Notes: a model not told the origin generated them from the letters alone. Shown: positions 12,081 through 24,109, counted from the stretch's first letter. The stretch is 64,000 bases of DNA from Pomphorhynchus laevis (GCA_012934845.2 WNNJ02001180.1:310001-374000), one strand, 5' to 3'. Numbers and translations: made by a program.

Positions 12081-12286
12081 TGAAAAATAGTGCCATTATA
12101 GCGGCCGAATCACCTACAACTCTGATGTAGCCTATTTTATGTTGCTATATTGTTGCTAGAATTCTTCTTGCTTTGATATCCCTACTGTATTTGAATAAAT
12201 TCACTGTAGTCTATGTTATTCGAAAAATATTCTCAAGTTACTTTTCACTGAAACACTTTTGCTCTTGCTAATAAACTGCTTTTTGA

Positions 12287-12703
<417 letters not shown>

Positions 12704-12805
12704 TCAGAACAGATGCATTACACGGTGGATAGAATGCGGATTGAACAATATGTAGTGTTTGGGATCCGTCTACCTCTGTGCCAACGATGCCTATTATTTG
12801 TGTAG

Positions 12806-12811
12806 ATTAAA
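12806..12811 (+). terminator. Candidate polyadenylation signal of the H3.3-like gene
   Basis: ATTAAA lies 103 bp after the stop codon and is the first poly(A)-signal-like hexamer there. It is a common variant of AATAAA. Confidence 0.45.
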
Positions 12812-12829
12812 AGAAAAATTATATAACAA

Positions 12830-13189
12830 TCTTTGTTTCTTGAGATGACAGTATAAAATTGCTTACGTTTGAAGTTTGTTTTTAATTTATTAAAACATGA
12901 GTAGTCCGTTATTAAAGTCCACTTTTTAAAAATCCGAAAATTGGATTTTAAAAACGCCGCAGTTTGAATCAGTTTGATTTGATCTGTTGATACTAAAAGC
13001 GGTTCATGACGTAATATATATTTGATTTTTTAATTTTTAATTTTTAAGTTGTTGAGGAATTGTAAATAATTATCAAACGGAGATGTAAAGAATTTAAATA
13101 AAAATCAATGAGTTTAATATGATTTAATTAAATATAAGATTTTTTGAAAATTAAAAAATTGATTAAAAAATTAAAAATTTCTGTTGCTT
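12830..13189. other. AT-rich intergenic sequence
   Basis: No gene or repeat family recognised. Confidence 0.4.
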
Positions 13190-13930
13190 TATGAATGCTC
13201 TATGAGGAAGGAAATTCGGCTTTAAGCTAATGGCGACGGCGTCCTTTTCAGCAGGGATGAAACTCAATCCGGAATAGTCGGCTTATTGATATAATTACGC
13301 AACACATAACAAACAGTGACGTGTGCATACATTGATATTTGGTGTTATATTGTGGTGTAAGAGAGTGTGTGCCTGTTATGTGAAAGATAAACAAATCAGT
13401 GAGTGTTGCTAAGCATCGGATGCTGCAGTCACAAGCGCTGCTGCGCTAAAATCCAATAAATTAAAGCGTGCAATCTGTTTAGCGAGTAAGTATGCGGTAG
13501 AGATTGAGAGAGAGGACACATTTGCATTGTAGAGTAGTGCTCGGGTGTATTGCGTACACACCGTTGATTGCCATTTGCAACAATCGAGTACACGTTTGTA
13601 CAAAAAAAACAATATATGCGCAATAGGAAAAGTGAGATTTTGATGACAAATGATTATAATATGACGAGAAGAGCAAGGAAATAGAGAGAGAGTAAGAAAT
13701 GCGGTAAATCATCTAAAAGTGCGTTTCAATGTAGTATGCGCACTGCGTGCAGTGACGAGTATAGCGAGCAATTAATACAATTCGACATCAACGAATTGGT
13801 ATGGGAAATATATATAGAGAGAGTTTGCATGTGACATACCAGGACAATGTAAATAAAACAGTGCAATATGGGAATGAATGACAATTACCAACTGGCAATC
13901 GAATAAACAACTTGGAAACAGACAAATCCT
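13190..13930. other. Unassigned sequence of higher complexity
   Basis: About 740 bp of non-repetitive, less AT-rich sequence between AT-rich flanks. Three overlapping minus-strand frames of 64-77 codons (13409-13712) have no recognised motif and shadow each other. A word resembling a 5' splice site (GCGAGTAAGTATG) occurs near 13481-13493 on the plus strand, so an untranslated first exon or promoter of a gene outside the window is possible. That is a guess. Confidence 0.25.
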
Positions 13931-14211
13931 AAAAATAAATAAAAGCTGTGTGCGTAGTATTTAAAATTATTAGAGTATATCGTATTTAAAAACAAATTTT
14001 ATTAAGAACAAATTTAAGTATTAGACAATAGAATTTTTATTAATCGACAATTATTAATTATTACTAAAATAATAATAAATTATTAAACGATTAATCAATA
14101 AAATATCAACAATTAATTATTATTTATTAATTATTAAAATTATATTTATTATAATTATTATAATAATTATATTTATATTTATTAATAATTATTAATAATT
14201 TCAGATAAATT

Positions 14212-16498
14212 AATTATTAAAAACTATTAATTGATAATTATTAAATAATTATTAATTAATACAATAATCAACAATTTATTATTAATTATTTTAATAATAT
14301 TTTTATATTTAATTTTTAAACAATATCAAAACCAAATTAAAATTACATTTATTATTAAAAACTATTAATTGATAATTATTAAATAATTATTAATTAATAC
14401 AATAATCAACAATTTATTATTAATTATTTTAATAATATTTTTATATTTAATTTTTAAACAATATCAAAACCAAATTAAAATTACATTTATTATTAAAAAC
14501 TATTAATTGATAATTATTAAATAATTATTAATTAATACAATAATCAACAATTTATTATTAATTATTTTAATAATATTTTTATATTTAATTTTTAAACAAT
14601 ATCAAATCCTAATTAAAATTACATTTATTATTAAAAACTATTAATTGATAATTATTAAATAATTATTAATTAATACAATAATCAACAATTTATTATTAAT
14701 TATTTTAATAATATTTTTATATTTAATTTTTAAACAATATCAAAACCAAATTAAAATTACATTTATTATTAAAAACTATTAATTGATAATTATTAAATAA
14801 TTATTAATTAATACAATAATCAACAATTTATTATTAATTATTTTAATAATATTTTTATATTTAATTTTTAAACAATATCAAAACCAAATTAAAATTACAT
14901 TTATTATTAAAAACTATTAATTGATAATTATTAAATAATTATTAATTAATACAATAATCAACAATTTATTATTAATTATTTTAATAATATTTTTATATTT
15001 AATTTTTAAACAATATCAAATCCTGATTAAAATTACATTTATTATTAAAAACTATTAATTGATAATTATTAAATAATTATTAATTAATACAATAATCAAC
15101 AATTTATTATTAATTATTTTAATAATATTTTTATATTTAATTTTTAAACAATATCAAAACCAAATTAAAATTACATTTATTATTAAAAACTATTAATTGA
15201 TAATTATTAAATAATTATTAATTAATACAATAATCAACAATTTATTATTAATTATTTTAATAATATTTTTATATTTAATTTTTAAACAATATCAAAACCA
15301 AATTAAAATTACATTTATTATTAAAAACTATTAATTGATAATTATTAAATAATTATTAATTAATACAATAATCAACAATTTATTATTAATTATTTTAATA
15401 ATATTTTTATATTTAATTTTTAAACAATATCAAAACCAAATTAAAATTACATTTATTATTAAAAACTATTAATTGATAATTATTAAATAATTATTAATTA
15501 ATACAATAATCAACAATTTATTATTAATTATTTTAATAATATTTTTATATTTAATTTTTAAACAATATCAAATCCTAATTAAAATTACATTTATTATTAA
15601 AAACTATTAATTGATAATTATTAAATAATTATTAATTAATACAATAATCAACAATTTATTATTAATTATTTTAATAATATTTTTATATTTAATTTTTAAA
15701 CAATATCAAAACCAAATTAAAATTACATTTATTATTAAAAACTATTAATTGATAATTATTAAATAATTATTAATTAATACAATAATCAACAATTTATTAT
15801 TAATTATTTTAATAATATTTTTATATTTAATTTTTAAACAATATCAAAACCAAATTAAAATTACATTTATTATTAAAAACTATTAATTGATAATTATTAA
15901 ATAATTATTAATTAATACAATAATCAACAATTTATTATTAATTATTTTAATAATATTTTTATATTTAATTTTTAAACAATATCAAAACCAAATTAAAATT
16001 ACATTTATTATTAAAAACTATTAATTGATAATTATTAAATAATTATTAATTAATACAATAATCAACAATTTATTATTAATTATTTTAATAATATTTTTAT
16101 ATTTAATTTTTAAACAATATCAAATCCTAATTAAAATTACATTTATTATTAAAAACTATTAATTGATAATTATTAAATAATTATTAATTAATACAATAAT
16201 CAACAATTTATTATTAATTATTTTAATAATATTTTTATATTTAATTTTTAAACAATATCAAAACCAAATTAAAATTACATTTATTATTAAAAACTATTAA
16301 TTGATAATTATTAAATAATTATTAATTAATACAATAATCAACAATTTATTATTAATTATTTTAATAATATTTTTATATTTAATTTTTAAACAATATCAAA
16401 TCCTAATTAAAATTACATTTATTATTAAAAACTATTAATTGATAATTATTAAATAATTATTAATTAATACAATAATCAACAATTTATTATTAATTATT
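14212..16498. repeat. 138-bp AT-rich satellite array, about 16.5 units
   Basis: A 138-bp unit (marker word AACTATTAATTGATAATTAT) repeats head to tail; for instance the word TTACATTTAT recurs at 14481 and 14619. Units are almost identical, so the array was homogenised recently. The only common difference is at one site, where units read CAAAACCAAATT (type A) or CAAATCCTAATT (type T; one unit has CAAATCCTGATT). The order is A A T A A T A A A T A A A T A T. The array stops abruptly at 16498 against the ribozyme-bearing element. Bases 13931-14211 are AT-rich lead-in sequence with decayed similarity. Confidence 0.95.
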
Positions 16499-16862
16499 AG
16501 TCATTTACCCAGACGCGGTCGAACGACGAAAAACACTGCTAGATGTCGTTTCGTCATCTTTATGACTCTTCAGTGCTAGTTCCCTCTCACTGCTGTATGC
16601 AGAGTAGGACTAGCAGACGTTTTTATCAACGAATCATGTGAATGATGTACTAGAAAACCTCTAGTAACATTATCATTGAGTGCCGAACCAGCACTGCCGC
16701 TTCACCAAATAGGATCATCAGCGCAAAAGCACCGGCAAATGCCAGCGCAAGGTATCTATAGTATCGGCTAACTTCTTATGTGAATTTTAAAATGATACCA
16801 TTTAAAGTGAATTTTGTTAGTAATTTTTTGCCAGACGCAGAAGAACGACGAAATTTAGCAAA
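16499..16862 (-). mobile_element. Hammerhead-bearing (retrozyme-like) element, copy B
   Basis: On the minus strand this matches the element at 39150-39567 over long stretches: GATCC then TTTGGTGAAGC, GATGTTACTAG-like, TTTTCTAGTACATCATTCAC and GCGTCTGG. The word CCAGACGC followed by GAACGACGAAA occurs at 16509 and again at 16831 in the same orientation. A 322-bp unit is therefore framed by direct repeats of the ribozyme's 3' side, as expected for part of a tandem array of monomers. No protein is encoded. It lies between the satellite array and a gypsy fossil. Confidence 0.65.
16546..16619 (-). ncRNA. Hammerhead ribozyme, type III arrangement, diverged (copy B)
   Basis: Minus strand, 5' to 3': ACGUC (cleavage expected after the C opposite 16616); stem I TGCTAG (16615-16610) with CTAGCA (16579-16574); core CTGAAGA (16573-16567); stem II ATGAC/GTCAT (16566-16562 and 16557-16553) with a 4-nt loop; then GAAA (16552-16549). 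Stem III keeps only three pairs (ACG with CGU), so activity is doubtful. Compared with copy A, stem I changes from TGCCAG/CTGGCA to TGCTAG/CTAGCA, a compensatory pair change. The variable core position 7 is A instead of T. Confidence 0.6.
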
Positions 16863-18475
16863 GCCTTTATTTATTTAAATGAGTTAAACTACCACTATAC
16901 TCAAAATTGAACATTCTAATAATTGACATTACGACACGTGAACATACGGCGAAAGCGTTATTCGATACAGATGGTTCATTAAATGTCATAGATTCAAACA
17001 GTTCGTAAATTATCGGTGAATACTGGGCCATGTTAAGTTAAAATCTCTGGTCAATTCTGCTCATAGTTTTATTTGCAGTGAACGTTGCTTGTTTACATCC
17101 CTATATTGTGGTCATAAGTACGAAGACATTCAATTCCTGATTATGGCAAAGTTGTGCTATCTCATAATCCTCGCTCATCATTTTATTAATCTTCATTCTG
17201 GTATATATTTCAATTTGTTGAGTAATGCTAGTGAAAAGAAACTTATCGTTGGACAATTATTGAGTGTCGAGCTGCCTGCTCCACTAAAAAACGCAGATTA
17301 TATGTTCATAGACGTTTGCTCATGTTCAAAAGGATACTTTAGTCAACAGAAAAACATTTCTCTTTTAAAAGAGATCAATGAACATTTACGCCATCCAGGA
17401 GTTAGTCAAATATAATCATTTCGTGAAGTCTCATCATCTAGCTTATAGTATTCAAGATGTTATACACGTCATAATGCGATGCCAAACATGCTCATTGTTA
17501 AAACCTCGTTTTTCCAAGACTCCTAAGATTACTCTCATAAAAGCATCGGAACCATTCGAGCGATTATCACTCGACTTCAAGGGACCTCTTCCTTCAAACT
17601 CGAACAAGAAATACTTATTAATGGTAGTCGATGAATATTTCATGTATCCTTTTGCATTCGCTTGTGCAGATACTTCGAGGTCAGTTATCAAATGGCAAAA
17701 AAATCTGCTTATATTCGGTTCACCTAAAAGTATCCATACCGATTGTGGAACATCATTTATGTTAAAAGAGCTTTTGATTATTTGAACAGTATTGGTATCT
17801 TTGTAAGTCACTTATCACCATACAATCCGGCAGGCAACGGTCAAATAAAGCGTTATAATTGGATAATTTTGAATTCTATAAGGTTTCGTCTTAAGGACAA
17901 AAGTCAACAAATAGTTGAATAAGAAAGTGTACTAGCAGAATGCCTTCAAGTGATTCGTGGACTACTCTACTCGGCCACAGGATCTACTCCTCACGACCGT
18001 ATATTTCAATTCAGCCAACGGCATGTGATGAATTTTAATTTGCCTAATTGGATGACGAGACAGGGTCTTGTTTACGTTCGTGACTTTAATTACACTTGTA
18101 AATGCGACGATCCTTTAGTGAAGGTAAAATTGATCAACGCAAATGCAAATAATGCGCAAATCATATTTTGGCTTAGTTTGGCCATGGCGGCCAAACTCAG
18201 CCATGGCCGGTTTCAAGGCCGTGCTGAGAAAGGAGGAGGGTAGTATAAACAATACAAGTTTATCAATTGGACGGAACGAACGGACTGAATGCACAGACTA
18301 AATTAACGTACTTAACGAACGGACTTTACGAACGGTCTGAACGAACAGTCTGAACGAACGGTCCGAACGAAAAAACTGAACGAACGGACTTAACGAATGA
18401 ACTGAACATTCGAACTGAACGAACAATATTAACGAATGGACTAAACATACACACTGAAATTTTCCATTAAATTAT
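16863..18475 (+). mobile_element. Ty3/gypsy LTR retrotransposon fossil, integrase part and terminal sequence
   Basis: Fossil of a Ty3/gypsy element. Translated pieces match a gypsy integrase: an HHCC zinc-binding region near 17380-17510, the catalytic core from about 17560 with SLDFKGPLPSNSNKKYLLMV and FGSPKSIHTDCGTSF, and the HLSPYNPAGNGQ-like segment near 17815. A short C-terminal part runs to about 18243. A purine-rich tract (GAGAAAGGAGGAGGG) precedes what is probably the start of the 3' LTR, which here consists largely of a GAACGAACGGACT-type minisatellite (18270-18450). The element is broken by several lesions, and protease and RT are not seen. It is moderately old. Related terminal sequence lies inverted at 27646-27930. 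Confidence 0.7.
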
Positions 18476-18540
18476 TAGTGGCTTGTAAGCGCGCCGTTGG
18501 CATGCATTTGCCACTCAAAAAATTTTATTTTATTATTATA
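18471..18540 (+). mobile_element. L2-family tail-only copy joined to gypsy terminal sequence
   Basis: TTAGTGGCTTGTAAGCGCG, a loop and GGCATGCATTTGCCACT followed by an A/T-rich tail is the 3' stem-loop of the window's L2 family. No coding part precedes it; it directly follows the gypsy minisatellite. The same junction recurs inverted at 27600-27650 and 38975-39025. Confidence 0.65.
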
Positions 18541-18904
18541 TTTCCATCTGGACGCGAAATAAATATACCAACGATACATGTCACGGTATCCAAAAGAAAA
18601 TCAAAATACATCACTGGATCTGATCGTACCGAAAACAAAGATGGCTCCCTCTTTGAAACAATAGGCCGTAATGCTTGGAATAGCAAGTAATGAATTACAG
18701 AATCCAAGCGAAGCTTATCCTTATTATTTGCAGCAATCAACAGATCTCTGTTTTTCTCAAAATAAGTGGCATGATGATTGTACTGATATCATAGCATCAT
18801 GTTCACAAGAGAATGACAATAAATCAAAATATCCGGAACCACGATAATCCAATATAGGTAAAAGAATACCCGCTTACTTCCAATCCGCTTCATCCAATAT
18901 GTAC
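18541..18904. other. Unassigned sequence
   Basis: A 70-codon plus-strand frame overlaps the L2 tail and extends to 18690, with the lysine/serine-rich stretch SKRKSKYITGSDRTENKDG. I recognise no domain. The sequence could be part of the gypsy fossil's neighbourhood. Confidence 0.2.
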
Positions 18905-19092
18905 AATCCTTTCCCATTTGAACTATATTCCATTCATATACGCCAATCAACTTCCCTGCCGTGCTTAAAACGCCAAATCCGATCCCATTTAAACAATTTA
19001 TCTGCTTGACTTTTTCATTTTTGTTAGTGGACTTGTAAGCGTGCAGCTTGTACGCATTTGCCACTTTAAATAAATTTGTACTATAATTATTT
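18905..19092 (+). mobile_element. L2 LINE 3' end (subfamily B)
   Basis: The last codons of ORF2 appear (ATATACGCCAATCAACTTCC and CCAAATCCGATCCCATTTAA, as at 61340-61400). The 3' UTR and hairpin (TAGTGGACTTGTAAGCGTGC, GTACGCATTTGCCACTTTAA) and a TTA-rich tail follow. It is 5'-truncated to about 190 bp. Confidence 0.8.
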
Positions 19093-19097
19093 TCCAA

Positions 19098-20385
19098 TCC
19101 GCTTTCCGCTCTAATCACTCGACAGAAATCGCATGCATAAAAGTGTACAACGACTTACTCATTTCTCGAGACAAGGCTCTATATAGTGTTCTCATCTCCC
19201 TCGACCTCTCCTCCGCCTTCGACATTGTCGACCACTCCGTCCTCCTTTATAGCCTTCGTTATGATTACGGCTTTTCTTCTTCCTCCGTAGCATGGTTTGC
19301 CTCATATCTATCCGACCGTTACTTTCGTGTCTGTGCTAATTCATCATCCTCCCCTCCCATCCTTATCTTTTGCGGGGTCTCACAAGGTTCAGTCCTAGGT
19401 CCCAATTAAGTTGCTGCTTTTCTCTCTTCTGCTTGGCGATCTCTCTCCGTTTATCAAACCTTTCTCCTTTAACATCATGCAATACGTCGATGACATCCTC
19501 ATCTATGCTCATGCACCCGCACATCGCATACACGATATCGGCAATTCTGCCTACAACTGTAATTCTTCTATCTACAAACGTCTCTACAATCTCCATCTCG
19601 TTCTAAACCCCGACAAGTCTAAAATAATGTGGATAATCCCCCGTAAACCAAACATATCTACTCCCACTGTATATTTTGCCTCATCGATCATTCCTATAGT
19701 ACACAATCTTACTATTAGGCTTCCATTTTGATGATCACCTTTCCTTTAAACCTTTCGTCCGTGACAAGGTCTGCTCGTCTAACTTAATTCTCCGTGACAT
19801 CCGCCGTATCTACCCCCTTATCGACTTCCGTTCTTGTATGTCTCTTCTTTCATCGCTTCTTTTCCCTAAAATCGATTACTGCCTTAGCCTTTTCGCCAAT
19901 TCTCCAAAATCCATCATCCTACCCTACAACGCATAATCAACTCCGCCGTTCGAGTGCTCTCTCGTCTCCGTCGCTTCAACCACACATCTACATATCTTGC
20001 TCAACTCTCCTGGCCCACAATCTACATCCGCATCAAACTCTGCCTTCTTCTCGTAACTTTTCGTCTCATCAATGTCGGCTTCCCATCGTTCATCAACCTT
20101 CCTTTCTTAGACGACACTCGCCCCATTTCGCTATCGCTGCGTTCCCGTCATTCTCTTTTACTCCACGTTCCCAATTACTCCAACAACTATGGTCTTCTAT
20201 CCTTCCTCATCGCTGCCTCACTCGCCTGGAATCAACTCTCTCTCGTCGTCGCCGCGCTCCCTCCTTTATCACATTCAAACACCTCATCCGTTCACACCTT
20301 CTCCACACATGATTTACATTTTTGTTTTGTTGAGGTCATGTAAGCGTGCGCTGGCACGCATTTGCCACGTTAAAATAAATCCTTT
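19098..20385 (+). mobile_element. L2 LINE (subfamily A), RT to 3' end
   Basis: 5'-truncated at the RT fingers. It reads SALITRQKSHA-like decayed sequence, then YSVLISLDLSSAFDIVDHSV, GVSQGSVLGPN, QYVDDILIYAHAPAHRIHDI and the C-terminal module. The 3' hairpin follows (GTCATGTAAGCGTGCGCTGG, CACGCATTTGCCACG, tail AAATAAATCC). Frames are interrupted by several shifts and a stop after the PQGSVLGP-like motif. It is the closest plus-strand counterpart of the minus-strand copy at 2575-5920. It lies directly after another 3' end, so two insertions sit side by side. Confidence 0.85.
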
Positions 20386-20756
20386 TTTATATGAAATGCT
20401 ATCATATGGGATGAATTTGAAATTATCGTAAAATAAAACTGATAGCATTTGAATGTTTTAGATTTGTGGATGAAAGCCTCTTTCTTTTGGTACAATTTTA
20501 TTCACAAATTGTACAGTATGAACTCTTTCTTCAAACCTGAAGTATTATTCATATTATTTGAATCATCGAAGTCTAATATATCCACTAACAATTAGATTAA
20601 TTCAACTTTTAGATAAAGATAAATATAATGTTCAATTAGGGTTGACTTGTTCAATTTAGGCTTTCACCATAGCAATGACAAGAAGAAATCATTTTGATGA
20701 AATGTTTTAACTTAAAATAACTCTTTAGTGTCGTTTAAAAGGTGTTCAAAACGATG
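20386..20756. other. AT-rich intergenic spacer
   Basis: No gene or repeat recognised. Confidence 0.4.
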
Positions 20757-22720
20757 TAAATCCAAATCTCCGTGATTCCTACTTTTCTCTACGCCGTTCA
20801 CATCTCATTCTTATACTTACTAAACGTACTCTCTTTTGGCGAAATCAACTCGAGTCATCTTTCAACTCTAAATCTCATTGGAAAATCTTAAACTCAATTC
20901 TTTCACGATCATCAACCCCTTGTAATATAAATCCTGATGAATTTTCTTCTTTTCTACAAACTAAGCTATCTAATTTACTTTCCCTACTACCTACAGCCGC
21001 CTTGTACCCACTCTTCTCTTTAAATACTTCCCTCCCAGAACTGTTCCACATTCTTCCCGTTTCGTCTGATGAAGTTTCTACGGTTCTGCGGTCATTACCT
21101 AATAAAACCTCTCCTTCTGACCCAATTCCCACTCACTTGCTTAAAAATATCTGCTCCTCTATCTCACCCTTCCTAACCACATTGTTCAACTCGTCCATCC
21201 GTAGCCGTACATTTCCTTCCATCTGGAAATGCGCCACTGTTCGTCCTCTCATCAAAAAGCAATATCTCGACTCCTCACTACCATCTTCGTACCGTCCAAT
21301 CTCACTTCTCCCAACCCTCTCTAAACTCCTTGAGCGTCTCGTTCTCAAGCAAGTTACTACATATCTCTTTTCCTCTAACTTGTTTCCTCCCTTCCAAGCC
21401 GCTTTTCGCTCTAATCACTCTACTGAAATTGCCTGTCTTAAAATTTATAATGACTTACTCATCTCGCGCGATCATAAATTATGTAGTGTCAAAGTTTCTC
21501 TTGATCTATCGTCTGCTTTTGACATCGTCGATAACTCGATTCTTCTCCATCGCCTTCGTCATGATTATGGCTTCTCTTTACCCACTGTATCATGGTTTTC
21601 TTCATATCTATCAAACCGTACATTTCGCGTCTATTCTAACTCTTCTCACTCCTATTCTTCGTCCATTCCGTCCGGTGTTCCACAAGGCTCCGTATTAGGC
21701 CCTATGCTTTTCTCTCTTTTTCTCGGTGATTTGTCTTCGATTTCTCATAAATTTAACTTCCATGTTATGCAATATGCTGATGACATCCTCATCTATGCTC
21801 ACGCACCTGCTTATCGTATTCATGATCTTAGTGTTTCTGTTTCCAGCTGTCTTGTCTCAATTTCCAATCATCTTTCTTCCCTTCGCCTTTCTCTGAATCC
21901 TGATAAATCTAAAATTATGTGGATCCTACCTCGAAGCTTCGTCGTAGAACCTCCTTCCGTATCACTAAATTCTACAATTCTTCCTATCGTTGATAATCTC
22001 GTTTTCCTAGGCTTTCATTTCGTCAACCGACTTTCACTAAAACCTTTCGTTAGTGATAAAGTACGCTAATCTACCTTGATACTACGCAATCTCCGTCAAG
22101 TTCGTAGATTGATCGATTTCCCTTCTTGTATGACTCTCATAACTTCTCTTCTTTTCTCAAGACTTGATTACTGTCTTAGTCTATTTTCCAATTCACCTAA
22201 ATCCACTCTTCTTCCTTTACAACGCATCATCAACGCTGCTGTCCGAGTTCTCCTCCGTCTTCGTCGTTTTGATCATACATCCCACTATCTTGTTTCTCTT
22301 GATTGGCCTACCATTTATTGTCGTGTTCAAATTTGTCTTCTTATTATTGCTTTTCGCCTTATAACTTATCATACCCCTTCATTAATCAACCTTCCTTTTC
22401 TCGACAATTCTCGTACTGTGTATTGTGCTCTCTGTTCCCGTAATTCCCTTCTTTTACATGTCCCAATCTACTCTACATCTTTACCTCTTTTGGCTTCCGC
22501 TCCTTCGTTATGGCTGCTCCTCTCTTGTGGAATCAACTGCCTATTCATATCCGCCAATCAACATCTATGCCGTATTCAAACGCCAAATCCAATTCCATTT
22601 AAACAATTAACTAATTACCTGTGACCTTTGATGTTCTTTTTTGTTTGTTAGTGGTCATGTAAGCGTGCATTTTGCACGCATTTTCCACGTTAAATAAATT
22701 ATTGTATTATTATGGTTAAA
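20757..22720 (+). mobile_element. L2 LINE (subfamily B), 5'-truncated copy with long RT frame
   Basis: Starts within the endonuclease-RT linker (NLRDSYFSLRRSHLILI-like). A 355-codon frame (21002-22069) then covers most of the RT: SSYRPISLLPTLSKLLERLV, FRSNHSTEIACLKIYND, VSLDLSSAFDIVDNSILLHR, GVPQGSVLGPMLFSLFLGDL, QYADDILIYAHAPAYRIHD. A stop then a second frame (22076-22624) gives the C-terminal LPLQRIINAAVRVLLRLRR module. The 3' hairpin and a TTA tail end at about 22720. The catalytic YADD box is intact. It is nearly identical to parts of the 57099-61500 copy and is the best local reference for that copy's damaged RT. Confidence 0.9.
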
Positions 22721-23267
22721 AGAAGTTAGCGAAATATCCAAAAGAATTGCTTGTATCCAAAAGAATTGCTTTCAAATTTCACATGCGCTATGAAGAGTGC
22801 ATCCGCAATTTACGATGCAAAATCGGCATCAGCCTAGCCAAATCAGCATCCATGTGCGTGAGATCAGCACGTCGTAACACACGACAAAACAGATCCACAT
22901 TGTTATGAAATATTGGGCCCATTTGAGGGTAACCTAACTTGTAAATTTTACTTTTTGATAATAATATTATTTTTAATAAAAAAAATAAAAATAAAAATTA
23001 TGGTTACAACCACTTATCAGTTCGCGAAATTTTGGTGGATTCAATCTCAGGTATCAACGATTCATTAGCATGTGTACATATTATTTTAAATTTCTAAGAT
23101 ATCATAATCATCTATTTGAGTAGCAATGGCGTCCATTAAAACATTTTATAGAGAAAAAGACAAAAAATAAGGGATAAATAGACCTTTATTTGAGCGAATA
23201 TGCTTGGAAGCGTATTTCGGGCCTTAAAAATTTACATCCTAGTGGAAACCTTTTGGATGGCGGTAGA
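22721..23267. other. Spacer with a trace of the foldback motif
   Basis: AGAAGTTAGCGAAATATCCA at 22731-22750 matches one half-arm of the foldback family. The word CCAAAAGAATTGCTT is directly repeated at 22748-22772. The remainder (22780-23267) holds no recognised gene. Confidence 0.4.
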
Positions 23268-23890
23268 GTTTATTCTTAGGCTTCCATTTCGACAACCGAC
23301 TTTCACTTAAACCTTTTGTTAGAGATAAAGTACGCCCATCTACCTTGATACTCCGCAACCTCCGTCATGTTCGTAGATTGATCGATTTCCCTTCTTGTAT
23401 GACTCTCATATCTTCTCTCCTTTTTTCTATACTCGATTATTGTCTTAGTATATTTTTTAACTCACCTAAATCCACTCTTCGTCCACTACAACGCATCGTA
23501 AACACAGCTGTCCGAGTTCTCCTCCGTCTTCGTCGTTTTTATCATACATCTCACCATCTTGCTTCTCTCGATTTGCCAACCATTTCTCGTGTTCAAATTC
23601 GTCTTCTTCTCAATGCTCTCGGCCTTGTAACTTTTACTACTCCTTCATTTCTCAACCTTTCTTTTCTCGACAATTCTCCTCCTGATTACTGTTCTTTGTG
23701 TTCCCATAATTCCCTTCTTTTACATGTCCCAAACTACTTTACCTCTTTTGGCTTCCGCTTCTATCTTGTGGCTGCTCATCTCTCGTGGAATCATCTGCCA
23801 ATTCATATACTCCAATCAATACTGTTTTTTTGTTAGTGGACTTGTAAGCGTGCAGTTGGCACGCATTTGCCACTTTAAATAAATTATTAT
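23268..23890 (+). mobile_element. L2 LINE (subfamily B), 3' fragment
   Basis: A 5'-truncated copy starting at FLGFHFDNRLSLKPFVRDK. A 163-codon frame (23345-23836) covers the C-terminal module (LSIFFNSPKSTLRPLQRIVN, LHVPNYFTSFGFRF), then the hairpin (GTGGACTTGTAAGCGTGCAG, GGCACGCATTTGCCAC) and tail. The 3' UTR is cut directly after ORF2, so the ORF2 end and the tail are closer than in other copies. Confidence 0.85.
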
Positions 23891-24109
23891 TTTAAATAAT
23901 TTATTTAAAGGTATATTCGACTCCGCTGATTTAAATAATATGAAAAAATCGGTCCACAATTGAAAAATTTGAGAAAAAATGTTATCTCAAAAAATAATTT
24001 TTATTATAATTTTTTTTTGTTAACTTTACTTGATATACGTTTTATATGTTATGAACAATTGTCTATTGATGAGGTATTTTACGTTTGAGGTCGTAATGTG
24101 TACTACACA
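23891..24109. other. AT-rich spacer
   Basis: No feature beyond AT-rich sequence. Confidence 0.4.

Noticed and set aside
13409-13712. Three overlapping minus-strand frames of 64-77 codons
   Set aside because: They shadow each other in different frames and show no motif; treated as chance frames in a complex region.
14212-16498. CRISPR-like or regulatory array
   Set aside because: Units are contiguous, AT-rich and lack distinct spacers; this is a satellite.
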